A stretch of DNA of 64,000 nucleotides from Streptomyces bacillaris (GTDB lineage Bacteria > Actinomycetota > Actinomycetes > Streptomycetales > Streptomycetaceae), in NCBI RefSeq assembly GCF_003268675.1, contig NZ_CP029378.1, positions 2,418,001-2,482,000 of the forward strand, in the 5' to 3' direction. Under the pieces are notes generated by a model that was not told the origin of the DNA, did not search any database, and saw only the letters and a program-made list of their open reading frames with translations. This document shows, in pieces, positions 40,055 through 49,487 of the stretch; positions within the stretch are counted from its first letter, which is position 1, and the number at the start of each line of letters is the position of its first letter. The position numbers were made by a program, and so were the translations under genes.

Positions 40055-40693
40055 TCAGGCGTTGGGGACCGTCTCGTAGCGCGGCGTGCCCTCTTCCATC
40101 TGCCGCAGCGCGTCCTTGCGGTCGCGCTTGGAGAGCCGGTCGATGTACAGGTAGCCGTACAGGTGGTCCGTCTCGTGCTGGAGGCAGCGCGCGAAGTAGC
40201 CGGTGCCCCGGACCCGGATCGGGTTGCCCTTGGCGTCCTGGCCGCGCACCACCGCGTAGTCGGGGCGGGCCAGCGAGGCGTACGCGGTCGGCACCGAAAG
40301 GCAGCCCTCGTTGGAGTCGTCCAGCACCCGCCGCTCGGGCTCCAGCTCCTCCAGGACCGGGTTGCAGACGACGCCCACGTGGCGCTTGCCGTCGTCGTCC
40401 GGGCAGTCGTAGACGAAGACCTTCAGGTCCACACCGATCTGGTTGGCCGCCAGGCCCACGCCCTCGGCCGTGCGCTGGCTGGCGAACATGTCGTCGATGA
40501 GCTTCGCCAGCTCGTCGTCGAACTCGGTGACGTCCTTGCACTCCTTGTGCAGCACCGGGTTGCCCACGACCGTGATCGGACGCGACGCACCGCGCTCCCG
40601 GTACGCCGCCTCGCGCGCCTCGCAGTCCTCGGTGTCGACGACGAACCCCTCGTCGTCCACGCCGATCCGCCCGTCCGTCTCCTGCTGCGACAT
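40055..40693 (-). CDS. def: Peptide deformylase
   Basis: A 212-residue metalloenzyme removing the formyl group from new proteins. All three motifs are present: [21 protein letters not shown] (Cys ligand) and [14 protein letters not shown] (HExxH-type, His ligands and catalytic Glu). A 35-residue acidic N-terminal extension ([20 protein letters not shown]) is longer than in E. coli but usual in Streptomyces. The ATG at 40693 fits. Confidence 0.95.
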   Translation of the reverse strand: MSQQETDGRIGVDDEGFVVDTEDCEAREAAYRERGASRPITVVGNPVLHKECKDVTEFDDELAKLIDDMFASQRTAEGVGLAANQIGVDLKVFVYDCPDDDGKRHVGVVCNPVLEELEPERRVLDDSNEGCLSVPTAYASLARPDYAVVRGQDAKGNPIRVRGTGYFARCLQHETDHLYGYLYIDRLSKRDRKDALRQMEEGTPRYETVPNA

Positions 40694-40813
40694 GTCCGCC
40701 GTACGCCTTCCTGCAAAACCTGAACTCGGTGACCCCGCCCGACCCGGCCGGATGCCGGGATGCGCGGGAGGAACAGCACCGCGATCGGTGCGCGTACAGC
40801 CTACGGGCAGCGG

Positions 40814-41809
40814 TCAGCAGACTTCTTCGAGATCCCGCCACTCGCGGCTGTCCGGACTGTCGGCGACCCAGCCGTCCAGCAGCCCGCGCACCAGCCCGGC
40901 CGGGGCCGCGAGACCGCACTCGCGCTCGGGGACCCAGAGGTCACCGCCGCCCGCCGTGCGGTGGCCGAGCGGCCCGGGGTGGCCCGGCTCGCTGTGGTCG
41001 TGCGGGTCCAGGTGCTCGCCGTCGCCCTCGTCGCTCTCCATCCGGCTCTCCGAACAGGCCCGGCAGAGCAGCCGTACGGAGGAGGACCAGTCCTCGGCGG
41101 CGAACCCGGCGTCCGAGGCGAGCTTCTCCAGCGCGTCCCGGTCCTCCTCGGTGGCCGCCTCCAGCAGCACCACCCAGGTCGGCACCGGGGAGGGCGCCCA
41201 CAGCTCGATCTCGTCGAAGACCGGATACGTGGGCCCGGCGGCGGTGACCCGCTCCCCGTTGGGCACCCCGTCGTGCAGCACGACCTCGCCCCAGCGCCGC
41301 CCGGAGGACGGCAGCGGGATGGAGAGCACCTCGATCCGGGCCGGGTCGAGCCGACGGCCCCAGACCACCTCGGCCTCGCCCTCCGGCGAGAGCCGCACCG
41401 CGGCGCTGCCCAGCTCCATACCGGTGGGCTCGGTGGTGGCCGCGCTGTTCAGCCCCGCGCCGGGCACCTTGAGTCCGTACGCCTGCCAGGCCCGGCGCGC
41501 CAGCGGCCAGTCCTGGAGCGCGGTGGCGGCGATGCCGACGTTCCACCAGTCCGGGGCGCCGGACTCGCGGTCCAGCAGCGCGACCGCCCGCAGGCCCGCC
41601 GCGCGCGCCTGCTCCCAGTCGTGGCGGAACTTGTGGAGCAGCGCCAGATTGAACCAGGACTCCGAGAGCCAGGGCTCCAGATCCGCCGCGCGCGTCAGCA
41701 GCGCCCCCGCGTCCTCGTACCGGCCGTCGCCGATCAGCGTGAACGCGCGGTCCGTGGCCTGCCGCCAAGAGGCGGACGGCCGATGCCGTACCTTCCCGAA
41801 GATCCTCAC
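40814..41809 (-). CDS. Tetratricopeptide-repeat protein, 331 aa
   Basis: Residues 1-110 form about three TPR-like helical pairs (SWRQATDRAFTLIGDGRYED, LTRAADLEPWLSESWFNLAL, EQARAAGLRAVALLDRE and WWNVGIAATALQDWPLARRA). The middle is a beta-rich region (RIEVLSIPLPSSGRRWGEVV, FDEIELWAPSPVPTWVVLLE) and the end has a Cys pair (LLCRAC) with a His/Asp-rich stretch. No catalytic motif; it may be a scaffold. The GTG at 41809 with GGCGGGAA upstream was preferred, as VRIFGKVRHRP looks like a natural start; an ATG at 41860 is the alternative. Confidence 0.75.
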   Translation of the reverse strand: MRIFGKVRHRPSASWRQATDRAFTLIGDGRYEDAGALLTRAADLEPWLSESWFNLALLHKFRHDWEQARAAGLRAVALLDRESGAPDWWNVGIAATALQDWPLARRAWQAYGLKVPGAGLNSAATTEPTGMELGSAAVRLSPEGEAEVVWGRRLDPARIEVLSIPLPSSGRRWGEVVLHDGVPNGERVTAAGPTYPVFDEIELWAPSPVPTWVVLLEAATEEDRDALEKLASDAGFAAEDWSSSVRLLCRACSESRMESDEGDGEHLDPHDHSEPGHPGPLGHRTAGGGDLWVPERECGLAAPAGLVRGLLDGWVADSPDSREWRDLEEVC

Positions 41810-42181
41810 GATTCCCGCCTGTCCCGACTGGACACCCTCGTTTTCGCTCTGCTTTCGCATCCAACCATGCCCGGCCGGACGCCCGCTCATTACCCATGGG
41901 TTACCCACCCCCGACCCGGGTCAGACCGCCCCGGGTCAAGCTCTCGCGAGGGCGGTCACGGCCGGTGTCCGGTGGTCGGGTCCGGCGGCGGTGCCGAGCC
42001 GCTCCAGCGGCCCCGGGGGCCCGTCGATGCCTTCCCCGCACCGGCCGTCGTATGCGTCGGCCGGGCCGTGAATCCTGGGGATGGCGCGGATGCGCGGGCG
42101 TGCGCGGGGCCGTGGCCGGGTGTGTGAGGCCCACCCGGCGGGCGGTGGGGCGGCTGATCGCGCGGTGCTGGGGGCGGCGTA
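41810..42181. other. Gene-free stretch between the TPR gene and rsrA
   Basis: No convincing coding frame, RNA or strong repeat was seen in these 372 bases. It includes the promoter region of the TPR gene and the 3' region of rsrA. Confidence 0.5.
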
Positions 42182-42499
42182 CTACTCGCGCGCCGTGGCG
42201 GTGTCCTGGCCGCCGACGGTGATGTCCTGCTCGGGCACGGCCTCGCCGGCCCGGATCAGGTCGATCCGGCCCATCACCTTGGAGCGCAGGTCGCTCGGGA
42301 CCTCGTCCTGGCCGCAGCAGCGCTTGACCAGCTTCTTCACGGCCTGCTCCAGGCCGTACTTCTCGAGGCACGGGGAGCACTCCTCGAAGTGCACCTCGAA
42401 CTTGGTGCAGTCGCCCTCGGGCATCTCCCGGTCGAGAAACTCGTAGAGATGGTCGAGGACCTCCGAGCAGTCGGTCTCGTGCGGCTCTCCGCAGTTCAT
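42182..42499 (-). CDS. rsrA: Zinc anti-sigma factor RsrA
   Basis: A 105-residue redox sensor that holds SigR in the reduced, zinc-bound state and lets it go when disulfides form. Every key residue of S. coelicolor RsrA is in place: Cys3, Cys11, His37, Cys41 and Cys44 ([16 protein letters not shown], the HxxxCxxC ZAS motif), plus Cys61 and Cys62. Cys11 and Cys44 should form the trigger disulfide. Its ATG overlaps the sigR stop (ATGA), so both are made together. Confidence 0.96.
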   Translation of the reverse strand: MNCGEPHETDCSEVLDHLYEFLDREMPEGDCTKFEVHFEECSPCLEKYGLEQAVKKLVKRCCGQDEVPSDLRSKVMGRIDLIRAGEAVPEQDITVGGQDTATARE

Positions 42500-43152
42500 G
42501 AGGCAGAGCCCTTCCGATCGTCCGAACCACCGGTGCCGGCCGCGACGAGCCCGCGCTCACGGGCGTAGTCCTCCAGCATGCCGCGCAGCTGGCGGCGGCC
42601 ACGGTGCAGCCGGGACATCACCGTACCGATGGGTGTCCCCATGATGTCCGCGATCTCCTTGTAGGCAAAGCCCTCGACGTCGGCGAGATAGACGGCGATG
42701 CGGAACTCTTCGGGGATCGCCTGGAGCGCGGCCTTCACATCGGAGTCCGGGAGGTGGTCGAGCGCCTGGGACTCGGCGGAGCGCAGACCGGTCGACATGT
42801 GCGACTCGGCGCGCGCCAGCTGCCAGTCCTCGATCTCCTCGGCGGCGCTGCGCTGGGGCTCGCGCTGCTTCTTGCGGTACGAGTTGATGAAGGTGTTGGT
42901 GAGGATGCGGTACATCCACGCCTTGAGGTTGGTGCCCTCGCGGAACTGGTGGAAGGAGCCGTACGCCTTGGCGTAGGTCTCCTGGACCAGGTCCTCGGCG
43001 TCGGCGGGGTTGCGCGTCATGCGCAGCGCGGCCGAGTACATCTGGTCGAGAAAGCCGAGGGCGTCCCGCTCGAAGCGCGCGTTGCGCTCGGCGGGCGTCT
43101 CGGGTGCACGGCCGTCGTCGGTCCCTGTGTCGGTCCCAGTGACCGGACCCAC
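42496..43152 (-). CDS. sigR: ECF sigma factor SigR (thiol-oxidative stress)
   Basis: A 218-residue group 4 sigma factor. Region 2 is [39 protein letters not shown] and [20 protein letters not shown]; region 4 is [20 protein letters not shown], then [20 protein letters not shown]. It directs thioredoxin, mycothiol and protease genes when RsrA is oxidised. The GTG at 43152 gives the short stable form. An in-frame ATG at 43338 with its own ribosome-binding site gives a 280-residue form, matching the unstable SigR' of S. coelicolor. Coupled to rsrA. Confidence 0.95.
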   Translation of the reverse strand: MGPVTGTDTGTDDGRAPETPAERNARFERDALGFLDQMYSAALRMTRNPADAEDLVQETYAKAYGSFHQFREGTNLKAWMYRILTNTFINSYRKKQREPQRSAAEEIEDWQLARAESHMSTGLRSAESQALDHLPDSDVKAALQAIPEEFRIAVYLADVEGFAYKEIADIMGTPIGTVMSRLHRGRRQLRGMLEDYARERGLVAAGTGGSDDRKGSAS

Positions 43153-43338
43153 CTCCTCCAACGATGTGGCGGAGCCGAAGCCGGACCCGCTCGCCTCGGA
43201 GAATAGTCGACCTTGCTTCGAGACGGGCTGTCGATCGGCATCGCCCGGCGTCCGCCCGGAGGTGGTCCTCGCCGCGGGCAGCACCGTCCACTCCAGGTCA
43301 GCGGTGTTCGAGCGGCTCGGGCAGATGGTCGAACCCAT
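43153..43338 (-). other. N-terminal extension for the longer SigR' form
   Basis: The ATG at 43338 opens 62 extra in-frame codons before the SigR start, ahead of which GAGAGGGAG lies eight bases upstream. S. coelicolor makes an inducible, ClpP-sensitive SigR' with about 55 extra residues from an upstream start. The extension here ([20 protein letters not shown], then [20 protein letters not shown]) is open throughout and in the same place. Confidence 0.7.
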
Positions 43339-43388
43339 GCGACGGACTCCCTCTCCACGTACGACGTTGTTGTACCGACGTCCCGAAC

Positions 43389-43415
43389 AACAGCGCCCTT
43401 CTACGGGGCATTCCC
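43389..43415 (-). promoter_or_regulatory. SigR-dependent promoter of sigR
   Basis: On the minus strand GGGAAT (43415-43410) and GTT (43391-43389) are separated by exactly 18 bases, the GGAAT-N18-GTT signature of SigR promoters. It lies about 50 bases before the SigR' ATG, so its transcript includes both starts and SigR amplifies itself. Confidence 0.88.
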
Positions 43416-43472
43416 GTGGGCCGCGTCACGGGGCCTCGGCCACGAGGGCGGCGGGCCCCGGCCGTGGCCGGG

Positions 43473-44129
43473 TCACCCGAGTGACGTCAGCCATCCGGTG
43501 ACCGCCCCGGTGATGACCTCCAGCGTCTGAGCCTCGCTCAGCCCGGACTTCTTCGGTACGGCGAAGCCATGGTCCCCGTAGGGGACTTCTGTCAGCTCGT
43601 ACGGGCCGGGCGGGAACTCCCCGGGTCGCCCGAACGGGTCGTTGCCGCCCTGGACGACCAGGGTGGGCACCCCCGTACCGAGCAGTTCGTCGGCGCGGGA
43701 CTTCTCCGGCTTGCCCGGCGGGTGGAGCGGGAAGCTGAGGGCGAGGACCGCCGCCGCGCCCAGTTCGGTGGCGGTGCGGCAGGCGACCCGGGCCCCGGCG
43801 CTACGGCCTCCGGCGACGACCGGGAGGCCCGGTTCGGCCAGGGTGGGCCACAGGCCGCGCCAGCCGGTGTCCAGGGTCTTCGGGGCGGGGGCCACCTTCT
43901 TGCCGGCCACCCGCCAGGGCTGCTCCACCAGGGCGACGGTGACCCCGTGTCCGGGCAGGGCGGCGGCCAAGGCCTGGAGGTCGCGGGCCTCGATGCCGCC
44001 GCCCGCCCCGTGGCTCACGGCCAGCACGAGGCGGGGAGGGGCGACCGTGGCGCGGAACCAGGTGATCCGGGCCTCTCCGGCGTCGGTGGGGACGGTCTGC
44101 GTACGTGGTCGACGGCTCACGGGACCCAT
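43473..44129 (-). CDS. Alpha/beta hydrolase (KANL3/Tex30-like)
   Basis: A 218-residue cytosolic protein with an alpha/beta hydrolase core: LVLAVSHGAGGGIEARDLQA (oxyanion region), LPVVAGGRSAGARVACRTAT with nucleophile Ser in GRSAG (about residue 109), TLVVQGGNDPFGRP with the acid Asp, and VPYGDHGFAVPKK with the His. The substrate is unknown. It ends 57 bases before the sigR promoter. Confidence 0.85.
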   Translation of the reverse strand: MGPVSRRPRTQTVPTDAGEARITWFRATVAPPRLVLAVSHGAGGGIEARDLQALAAALPGHGVTVALVEQPWRVAGKKVAPAPKTLDTGWRGLWPTLAEPGLPVVAGGRSAGARVACRTATELGAAAVLALSFPLHPPGKPEKSRADELLGTGVPTLVVQGGNDPFGRPGEFPPGPYELTEVPYGDHGFAVPKKSGLSEAQTLEVITGAVTGWLTSLG

Positions 44130-44239
44130 CCTCTCCCGGGCGCCGCCCAGGACCCCTCAGCACCCCACCGGGGAAGCCCCGCGCCCCTCGGAAGAGCGCG
44201 GCCCCGCACGCCTCGGAAAAGCAAGGCCCCGCACACCCC

Positions 44240-45055
44240 TCAGAACAGCGTGGCCTCCTCCGGCGCGGCCAGTTCCTCCAGCAGTTCGGGCCCGTTGTTG
44301 CGGACGTTGCTGACGGCGGTGGCGACCGGGTAGGCGCGCATCAGCCCGCCCGGCGGCGGCTCCAGGAGCGCGCGCAACTCGTCCAGGCCGGTGTGCGTGG
44401 GGTCCAGCCAGGCGTCCCAGCGGTCCGGGGTGAGCATCAGCGGCATCCGGGGGTGGATGTCGGCGAGCGCCGCCGGGCCCTCGGCGGGGGCGACGGCCAG
44501 GGGGGTGGTCTCGGCCTCGGTGGTGATCACCGAGCACGTCACCCACCAGGCGTTCTCGTGGTCGCCGGGGAGGGTCGGGTCGCGCCAGAACTCGTACAGC
44601 CCGGCCATCGCGAAGACCGAGCCGTCGGCGGGGGTGACGAAGTAGGGCTGCTTGCGCGCCCGCTTCTTGCCCTTCTTCTCCTCCAGCTGCCGCTCCTCGG
44701 CCCCGGTGACCCACTCGTAGTAGCCGTCGGCGGGCAGGATGCAGCGGCGCTGGGCGAAGGCGTTGCGGAAGGAGGGCTTCTCGTGGACGGTCTCCGAGCG
44801 GGCGTTGATCATCCGGGCGGCGCCCTCGGGGGTCTTCGACCAGGAGGGGACGAGTCCCCATTTCAGGGTCCGCAGCTGGCGAACCGGACGCCGGTCGTCC
44901 GCGTCTTTAACAGGACGCTCCAGTACCGCGTAGACCTCTTTGGTCGGCGCCACGTTCCAGTCCTGCTCCAGGGTCTCGGTGGTCTCCCACTTCTCGATCC
45001 CGAAGAGCCGGTTCAGGTCCTCGGGTTTCCGACTGGCTGCAAACCGTCCGCACAT
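44240..45055 (-). CDS. SRAP-family protein (HMCES/YedK), abasic-site DNA-protein crosslinker
   Basis: A 271-residue protein. The ATG at 45055 was chosen because Cys2 of MCGRFAASRKPEDL must be the N-terminal catalytic residue; an upstream start is possible but would bury it. Other family blocks are WNVAPTKEVYAV, RQLRTLKWGLVPSWSK, MINARSETVHEKPSFRNAFA and CILPADGYYEWV, then MAGLYEFWRD and HPRMPLML (catalytic His). These proteins bind abasic sites in single-stranded DNA covalently and protect them. Divergent from the M50 protease gene. Confidence 0.94.
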   Translation of the reverse strand: MCGRFAASRKPEDLNRLFGIEKWETTETLEQDWNVAPTKEVYAVLERPVKDADDRRPVRQLRTLKWGLVPSWSKTPEGAARMINARSETVHEKPSFRNAFAQRRCILPADGYYEWVTGAEERQLEEKKGKKRARKQPYFVTPADGSVFAMAGLYEFWRDPTLPGDHENAWWVTCSVITTEAETTPLAVAPAEGPAALADIHPRMPLMLTPDRWDAWLDPTHTGLDELRALLEPPPGGLMRAYPVATAVSNVRNNGPELLEELAAPEEATLF

Positions 45056-45108
45056 AAGTGCCAGACTGCCACGACCGCCCGCACCCACCGCAAGGAGTCG
45101 CCCGGCCG

Positions 45109-45822
45109 ATGAACAGCACCGATCTGGGCGACCTGTGGGATCGCCTCACCGGCACCCAGCCCGCCCCCGAACAGTGGCTGGTGGTGGTGACGGCCGCGCT
45201 GGCGCTCATCGCCGTCGTGCCGAACCCGATATGGCGCCTCGCACGCAACACCATCACCATCGCGCACGAGGGCGGCCACGGTCTGGTGGCCCTGCTCACC
45301 GGGCGCCAGCTCTCCGGCATCCGGCTGCACTCGGACACCAGCGGGCTGACGGTGAGCCGGGGCAAGCCGACCGGGATCGGCATGATCCTCACGGCGGCGG
45401 CCGGCTACACGGCCCCCTCGCTGCTGGGCCTGGGCGGCGCCTGGCTGCTCACCAATGGCCGGATCACGCTGCTGCTGTGGGTCGCGACCGCGCTGCTGGC
45501 CGCGATGCTGGTGATGATCCGCAATGTGTACGGGGCGCTCACCGTCATCCTGACGGGCACCGCCTTCCTGCTGGTGTCCTGGCTGACCTCGTCGGACGTG
45601 CAGTCGGCGTTCGCGTACGCGGTGGTCTGGTTCCTGCTGCTGGGCGGGGTGCGGCCGCCCTTCGAGCTGCAGTCCAAGCGGCGCTACGGCGGTGCCCCGG
45701 ACTCGGACGCGGACCAGCTGGCCCGGCTGACCCACGCCCCGGCGGCGCTCTGGCTCTTCCTCTTCCACGCGGTGTCGCTCTGCTCGCTGATCGGCGGCGG
45801 GCGCTGGCTGCTGGGCTGGTGA
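45109..45822 (+). CDS. M50-family membrane metalloprotease
   Basis: A 237-residue membrane protein with about six helices. The zinc motif HEGGH is in [20 protein letters not shown] (about 54-73). Later segments are [20 protein letters not shown] and [18 protein letters not shown]. The size and loops fit the short M50B-like proteins of Actinobacteria, whose substrates are unknown. The ATG at 45109 was chosen; the frame is open upstream but overlaps the SRAP promoter. Confidence 0.88.
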   Translation: MNSTDLGDLWDRLTGTQPAPEQWLVVVTAALALIAVVPNPIWRLARNTITIAHEGGHGLVALLTGRQLSGIRLHSDTSGLTVSRGKPTGIGMILTAAAGYTAPSLLGLGGAWLLTNGRITLLLWVATALLAAMLVMIRNVYGALTVILTGTAFLLVSWLTSSDVQSAFAYAVVWFLLLGGVRPPFELQSKRRYGGAPDSDADQLARLTHAPAALWLFLFHAVSLCSLIGGGRWLLGW

Positions 45823-45858
45823 GTCCGCTCCGACCCGGAGGGATCCGTTCCGGTCCGG

Positions 45859-45900
45859 ACCATTGTTTCTCCGCGCGTCACCATTGTTTCGTTGCGCGTC
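45859..45900. repeat. Two tandem 21-base repeats upstream of aroA
   Basis: accattgtttc at 45859-45869 is repeated at 45880-45890, each followed after three bases by gcgcgtc (45873-45879 and 45894-45900). The two units differ only in those three bases. They lie 59-100 bases before the aroA start, in a promoter-like place, two helical turns apart. Confidence 0.75.
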
Positions 45901-45958
45901 GTTTTCCGGCCCTTTGCCGCTGGTCCCGGTTGTGCGCGGAACCACTAAAGTGTTGGCC

Positions 45959-47311
45959 ATGACCGAGAGTCCCGTGCACCCCGCCCTCTGGCCCGCACCT
46001 CACGCGAGTGGAGCCGTCGACGCGACCGTCACCGTGCCCGGATCGAAATCGGTCACCAATCGGGCGCTGGTCCTGGCTTCGCTGGCCTCCGAGCCGGGCT
46101 GGCTCCGCCGCCCGCTGCGCTCCCGCGACACCCTGCTGATGGCCGAGGCGCTGCGCGCGATGGGCGTGGGCATCGAGGAGACCGTCTCCTCCTCGTCCGC
46201 GACCAGCCCGTCCGCCGCCGCCTCCCCGGACAGCACCGGCGAGGCCTGGCGGGTCATCCCGGCGGGGCTGCACGGCCCGGTCACCGTCGACGTCGGCAAC
46301 GCCGGCACCGTCATGCGCTTCCTGCCACCCGTCGCCACCCTCGCCGACGGCCCGATCCGGTTCGACGGCGACCCCCGCTCGTACGAACGTCCACTGACCG
46401 GCGTCATCGAGGGGCTGCGGGCGCTGGGCGCGCGGATCGACGACGACGGGCGCGGCGCGCTGCCGTTGACCGTGCACGGGGGCGGGGCGCTGGAGGGCGG
46501 CCCGGTCTCGATCGACGCGTCGTCGTCCTCGCAGTTCGTCTCGGCGCTGCTGCTGTCGGGGCCGCGGTTCAACCAGGGCGTGGAGGTCCGGCACACCGGC
46601 TCCGTCCTGCCCTCGATGCCGCACATCCGGATGACCGTCGACATGCTGCGGGCCGTGGGCGCGCAGGTGGACGAGCCGGAGACGGGCGGCGAGCCGAACG
46701 TGTGGCGGGTCTCCCCCTCCGCGCTGCTCGGCCGGGACCTGACGATCGAGCCGGACCTCTCCAACGCCCAGCCGTTCCTGGCCGCGGCGCTGGTCACCGG
46801 CGGCAAGGTCACCATCCCGGACTGGCCCGAGCGGACCACCCAGCCGGGTGACGCGCTGCGCGAGATCTTCACCGCGATGGGTGGCAGCTGCGAGCTGACC
46901 GAGCACGGTCTGACCTTCACCGGCACCGGCCGGATCCACGGCATCGACGTGGACCTCGGCGAGGTCGGCGAGCTGACCCCGGGCATCGCGGCCGTCGCCG
47001 CCCTGGCCGACTCCCCCTCCACGCTGAGCGGCGTCGCCCACCTCCGGCTCCACGAGACGGACCGGCTGGCCGCGCTCACCAAGGAGATCAACGAGCTGGG
47101 CGGTGACGTCACGGAGACGGCCGACGGGCTCCACATCCGCCCGCGCCCGCTGCACGGCGGCGTCTTCCACACGTACGACGACCACCGCATGGCCACCGCC
47201 GGGGCGATCATCGGCCTCGCGGTCAAGGGCGTGGAGATCGAGAACGTGGGGACCACCGCCAAGACCCTGCCGGACTTCCCTCAGCTGTGGACCGGGATGC
47301 TCGGGATCTAG
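45959..47311 (+). CDS. aroA: 3-phosphoshikimate 1-carboxyvinyltransferase (EPSP synthase)
   Basis: A 450-residue enzyme of the shikimate pathway, joining shikimate-3-phosphate and phosphoenolpyruvate. Motifs: [20 protein letters not shown] (about 24-43), [36 protein letters not shown] and [20 protein letters not shown], then [15 protein letters not shown]. The first glycine loop follows the usual GNAGT pattern. A Ser/Ala-rich insertion ([19 protein letters not shown], about 77-95) is an odd low-complexity loop. Start ATG at 45959. rsgA follows after three bases. Confidence 0.95.
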   Translation: MTESPVHPALWPAPHASGAVDATVTVPGSKSVTNRALVLASLASEPGWLRRPLRSRDTLLMAEALRAMGVGIEETVSSSSATSPSAAASPDSTGEAWRVIPAGLHGPVTVDVGNAGTVMRFLPPVATLADGPIRFDGDPRSYERPLTGVIEGLRALGARIDDDGRGALPLTVHGGGALEGGPVSIDASSSSQFVSALLLSGPRFNQGVEVRHTGSVLPSMPHIRMTVDMLRAVGAQVDEPETGGEPNVWRVSPSALLGRDLTIEPDLSNAQPFLAAALVTGGKVTIPDWPERTTQPGDALREIFTAMGGSCELTEHGLTFTGTGRIHGIDVDLGEVGELTPGIAAVAALADSPSTLSGVAHLRLHETDRLAALTKEINELGGDVTETADGLHIRPRPLHGGVFHTYDDHRMATAGAIIGLAVKGVEIENVGTTAKTLPDFPQLWTGMLGI

Positions 47312-47314
47312 ATC

Positions 47315-48331
47315 ATGCGCCGCTACGGGAAGAACCCCGACGAGGACGACATCCGCGTCCGCCCCAACCGCAAGGGCAACCGGCCGCGGACGCACATCCG
47401 CCCCAAGCACGAGGACGCCGAGGACGGCATGGTCCTCACCGTCGACCGGGGCCGGCTGACCTGTCTCGTCGACGGGCGGACCGTGGTGGCGATGAAGGCC
47501 CGTGAGCTGGGGCGCAAGGCCGCGGTGGTGGGCGACACCGTCTCCCTCGTCGGGGACCTGTCCGGCGAGAAGGACACCCTGGCCCGGATCGTGCGGATCG
47601 CCTCGCGCCGTACGGTGCTGCGCCGCACGGCCGACGACGACGATCCGTACGAGCGGGTCGTCGTCGCCAACGCCGACCAGCTGGCGATCGTCACCGCGCT
47701 GGCCGACCCGGAGCCGCGTCCGCGCATGATCGACCGCTGTCTGGTGGCGGCGTACGACGGCGGGCTGACCCCGCTGCTGGTGCTGACCAAGTCCGACCTG
47801 GCCTCGCCGGACAAGCTGCTGGAGGCGTACACCCCGCTCGGTGTGCCGTACGTGGTCACCAGCCGCGAGGAGCTGGAGAGCGGCGGCGCGGCGGACCGGG
47901 TGCGCGAGCAGCTGGAGGGCAAGATCACCGCCTTCGTCGGGCACTCCGGGGTCGGCAAGACGACGCTGGTCAACGCCTTGGTCCCGGCGGACCGGCGGCG
48001 TACCACCGGCATTGTCAACGCGGTCACCGGCCGCGGCCGGCACACCACCACCTCCGCGCTCGCCCTGCCGCTGCCCGATGGGCGCGGCTGGGTCGTCGAC
48101 ACCCCCGGCGTACGGTCGTTCGGGCTGCACCACGTCGACCCGTCGCGCGTCATCCACGCCTTCCCCGACCTGGAGCCGGGCACCGAGGAGTGCCCGCGCG
48201 GCTGCACCCACGACGAGAACCAGCCGGAGTGCGCGCTGGACGCCTGGGTGGCCGAGGGGCATGCCGATCCGGCGCGGCTCGACTCGCTGCGGCGCCTCCT
48301 CTCGACCCGCGAGCGGCGCGAGGGCGACTGA
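47315..48331 (+). CDS. rsgA: Ribosome small-subunit GTPase RsgA
   Basis: A 338-residue circularly permuted GTPase that helps finish the 30S subunit. An N-terminal OB domain (TVDRGRLTCLVDGRTVVAMK) is followed by the permuted G motifs LLVLTKSDLA (G4), VTSREELE (G5), FVGHSGVGKTTLVNALVP (G1) and VVDTPGVRSFGL (G3). The zinc finger CPRGCTHDENQPECAL ends it. A 40-residue basic N-terminal tail is usual in Actinobacteria. Co-transcribed with aroA. Confidence 0.94.
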   Translation: MRRYGKNPDEDDIRVRPNRKGNRPRTHIRPKHEDAEDGMVLTVDRGRLTCLVDGRTVVAMKARELGRKAAVVGDTVSLVGDLSGEKDTLARIVRIASRRTVLRRTADDDDPYERVVVANADQLAIVTALADPEPRPRMIDRCLVAAYDGGLTPLLVLTKSDLASPDKLLEAYTPLGVPYVVTSREELESGGAADRVREQLEGKITAFVGHSGVGKTTLVNALVPADRRRTTGIVNAVTGRGRHTTTSALALPLPDGRGWVVDTPGVRSFGLHHVDPSRVIHAFPDLEPGTEECPRGCTHDENQPECALDAWVAEGHADPARLDSLRRLLSTRERREGD

Positions 48332-48471
48332 GGCCGGGCGGTACGGGGGGACCGTTTTCGGTCGGTGTCCTGCGGGCATGTTTGCGAGTTTCAACGACTG
48401 GTAAAGGCATAATCGCACCGAGCGGGACGAACCAGTCACCTACGCATCACCTACGCAGGAGGCAACGGACG

Positions 48472-48795
48472 ATGGCATGGCTGCTGGTCGTGGTCGCCGG
48501 ACTGCTGGAGACCGGTTTCGCCGTCTGTCTGAAGCTCTCGCACGGCTTCACCCGGCTCTGGCCGACCCTCGCGTTCGCCGCCTTCGCCCTGGGCAGTTTC
48601 GGCCTGCTGACGATGGCTCTGAAGAAGCTGGACGTGGGACCGGCGTACGCGGTGTGGACCGGCATCGGAGCGGCCGGTACGGCGATCTACGGCATGGTCT
48701 TCCTCGGTGACGTCGTCTCGACCCTGAAGCTGGTGTCGATCTCGCTGGTGATCATCGGCGTGATCGGGCTCCAGCTCTCCGGCTCGGCGCACTGA
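48472..48795 (+). CDS. SMR-family exporter, SugE/Gdx (guanidinium) type
   Basis: A 107-residue membrane protein with four helices. The SMR Glu is in LLVVVAGLLETGFAVCLKLS (Glu13), and KLDVGPAYAVWTGIGAAGTA is the SugE/Gdx signature rather than EmrE. SugE/Gdx proteins export guanidinium in exchange for protons as antiparallel dimers. AGGAGG precedes the ATG. No convincing guanidine riboswitch was found in the 140-base leader. The 3' end overlaps the convergent TetR gene by 109 bases. Confidence 0.9.
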   Translation: MAWLLVVVAGLLETGFAVCLKLSHGFTRLWPTLAFAAFALGSFGLLTMALKKLDVGPAYAVWTGIGAAGTAIYGMVFLGDVVSTLKLVSISLVIIGVIGLQLSGSAH

Positions 48796-49280
48796 CGCCT
48801 CGGCCCGACGCTGTCGCCGGGCACGATCACATACGAGAGCGCGAGCCGGAGCACGCGCTCGCAGCGCGCGGGCGTGAGCGGGTGCGCGGCGGCCGCCATC
48901 CGGTCCCTGGCCACGGCGAGCAGGTGACCCGGGAGCGGGACCCCGGGGCCGGGACGGGGCAGCCCCTCCCTCCAGACCCCGGTGAGCAGTCCCTTGACGA
49001 GGGGATCGGCGCGGGCGGCCCGTACCGTCCAGCGCGCCACGGCGGCCGGGCGCTCCGGCGCGGACGCCGTCAGTGCGCGGTCCACGCCGGTCAGATAGCG
49101 GTCGGCGGCCTTGCGCAGCAGGGCGGTGGCGAGGCCGCCCTTGGTGCCGAACTCGTTGTGGAGGGTCTGCCGGGAGACCCCGGCCAGCGCGGCCACGTCG
49201 ACCATCCGCACCGTGTGCCAGGGCCGGTCGCCGAGCGCCCTGAGGGCGGCGTCCAGCAGGGCTTCTCGCGCTGTCGGCAT
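48687..49280 (-). CDS. TetR-family regulator
   Basis: A 197-residue regulator with N-terminal HTH: REALLDAALRALGDRPWHTV, VDVAALAGVSRQTLHNEFGT and KGGLATALLRKAADRYL. The ligand-binding helices follow. The last about 35 residues (QCAEPESWSPITPMITSEID) are antisense to the exporter gene and look unlike TetR family ends, so an original stop may have been lost. It may control the exporter, but convergent orientation makes this uncertain. Confidence 0.85.
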   Translation of the reverse strand: MPTAREALLDAALRALGDRPWHTVRMVDVAALAGVSRQTLHNEFGTKGGLATALLRKAADRYLTGVDRALTASAPERPAAVARWTVRAARADPLVKGLLTGVWREGLPRPGPGVPLPGHLLAVARDRMAAAAHPLTPARCERVLRLALSYVIVPGDSVGPRRQCAEPESWSPITPMITSEIDTSFRVETTSPRKTMP

Positions 49281-49487
49281 CGCCGCCTCCCGGGCCGGGG
49301 CCGTGCCAGGGGCCTGCGCTTCAGAGTTGAGGCGGTGGTGTCGACTGTCAAGGGTCCGCGTACGGGGTCGGGGCGCGGTGGTCCGCCGTGGAGGCGGGGG
49401 CGCGGTGTCCGCCGTGGCAGCGGGGGCCGGTGATCACGGGGCGGGGGCCGGTGGCCCGTTCCCCGTACGGCTGGATACTGTGACGGC

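Noticed and set aside
41901..42181. Open frames on both strands between the TPR gene and rsrA
   Set aside because: They are low-complexity Arg/Pro/Gly translations without ribosome-binding sites.
45878..48439. An 853-codon minus-strand open frame opposite aroA and rsgA
   Set aside because: Its translation is a repetitive Gly/Arg/Asp-rich shadow, while the plus strand codes for two well-known enzymes.
48332..48471. A guanidine riboswitch ahead of the SugE/Gdx exporter gene
   Set aside because: The leader contains one gggacgaacc element, but the paired ACGR hairpins of mini-ykkC and the conserved ykkC core are not there.
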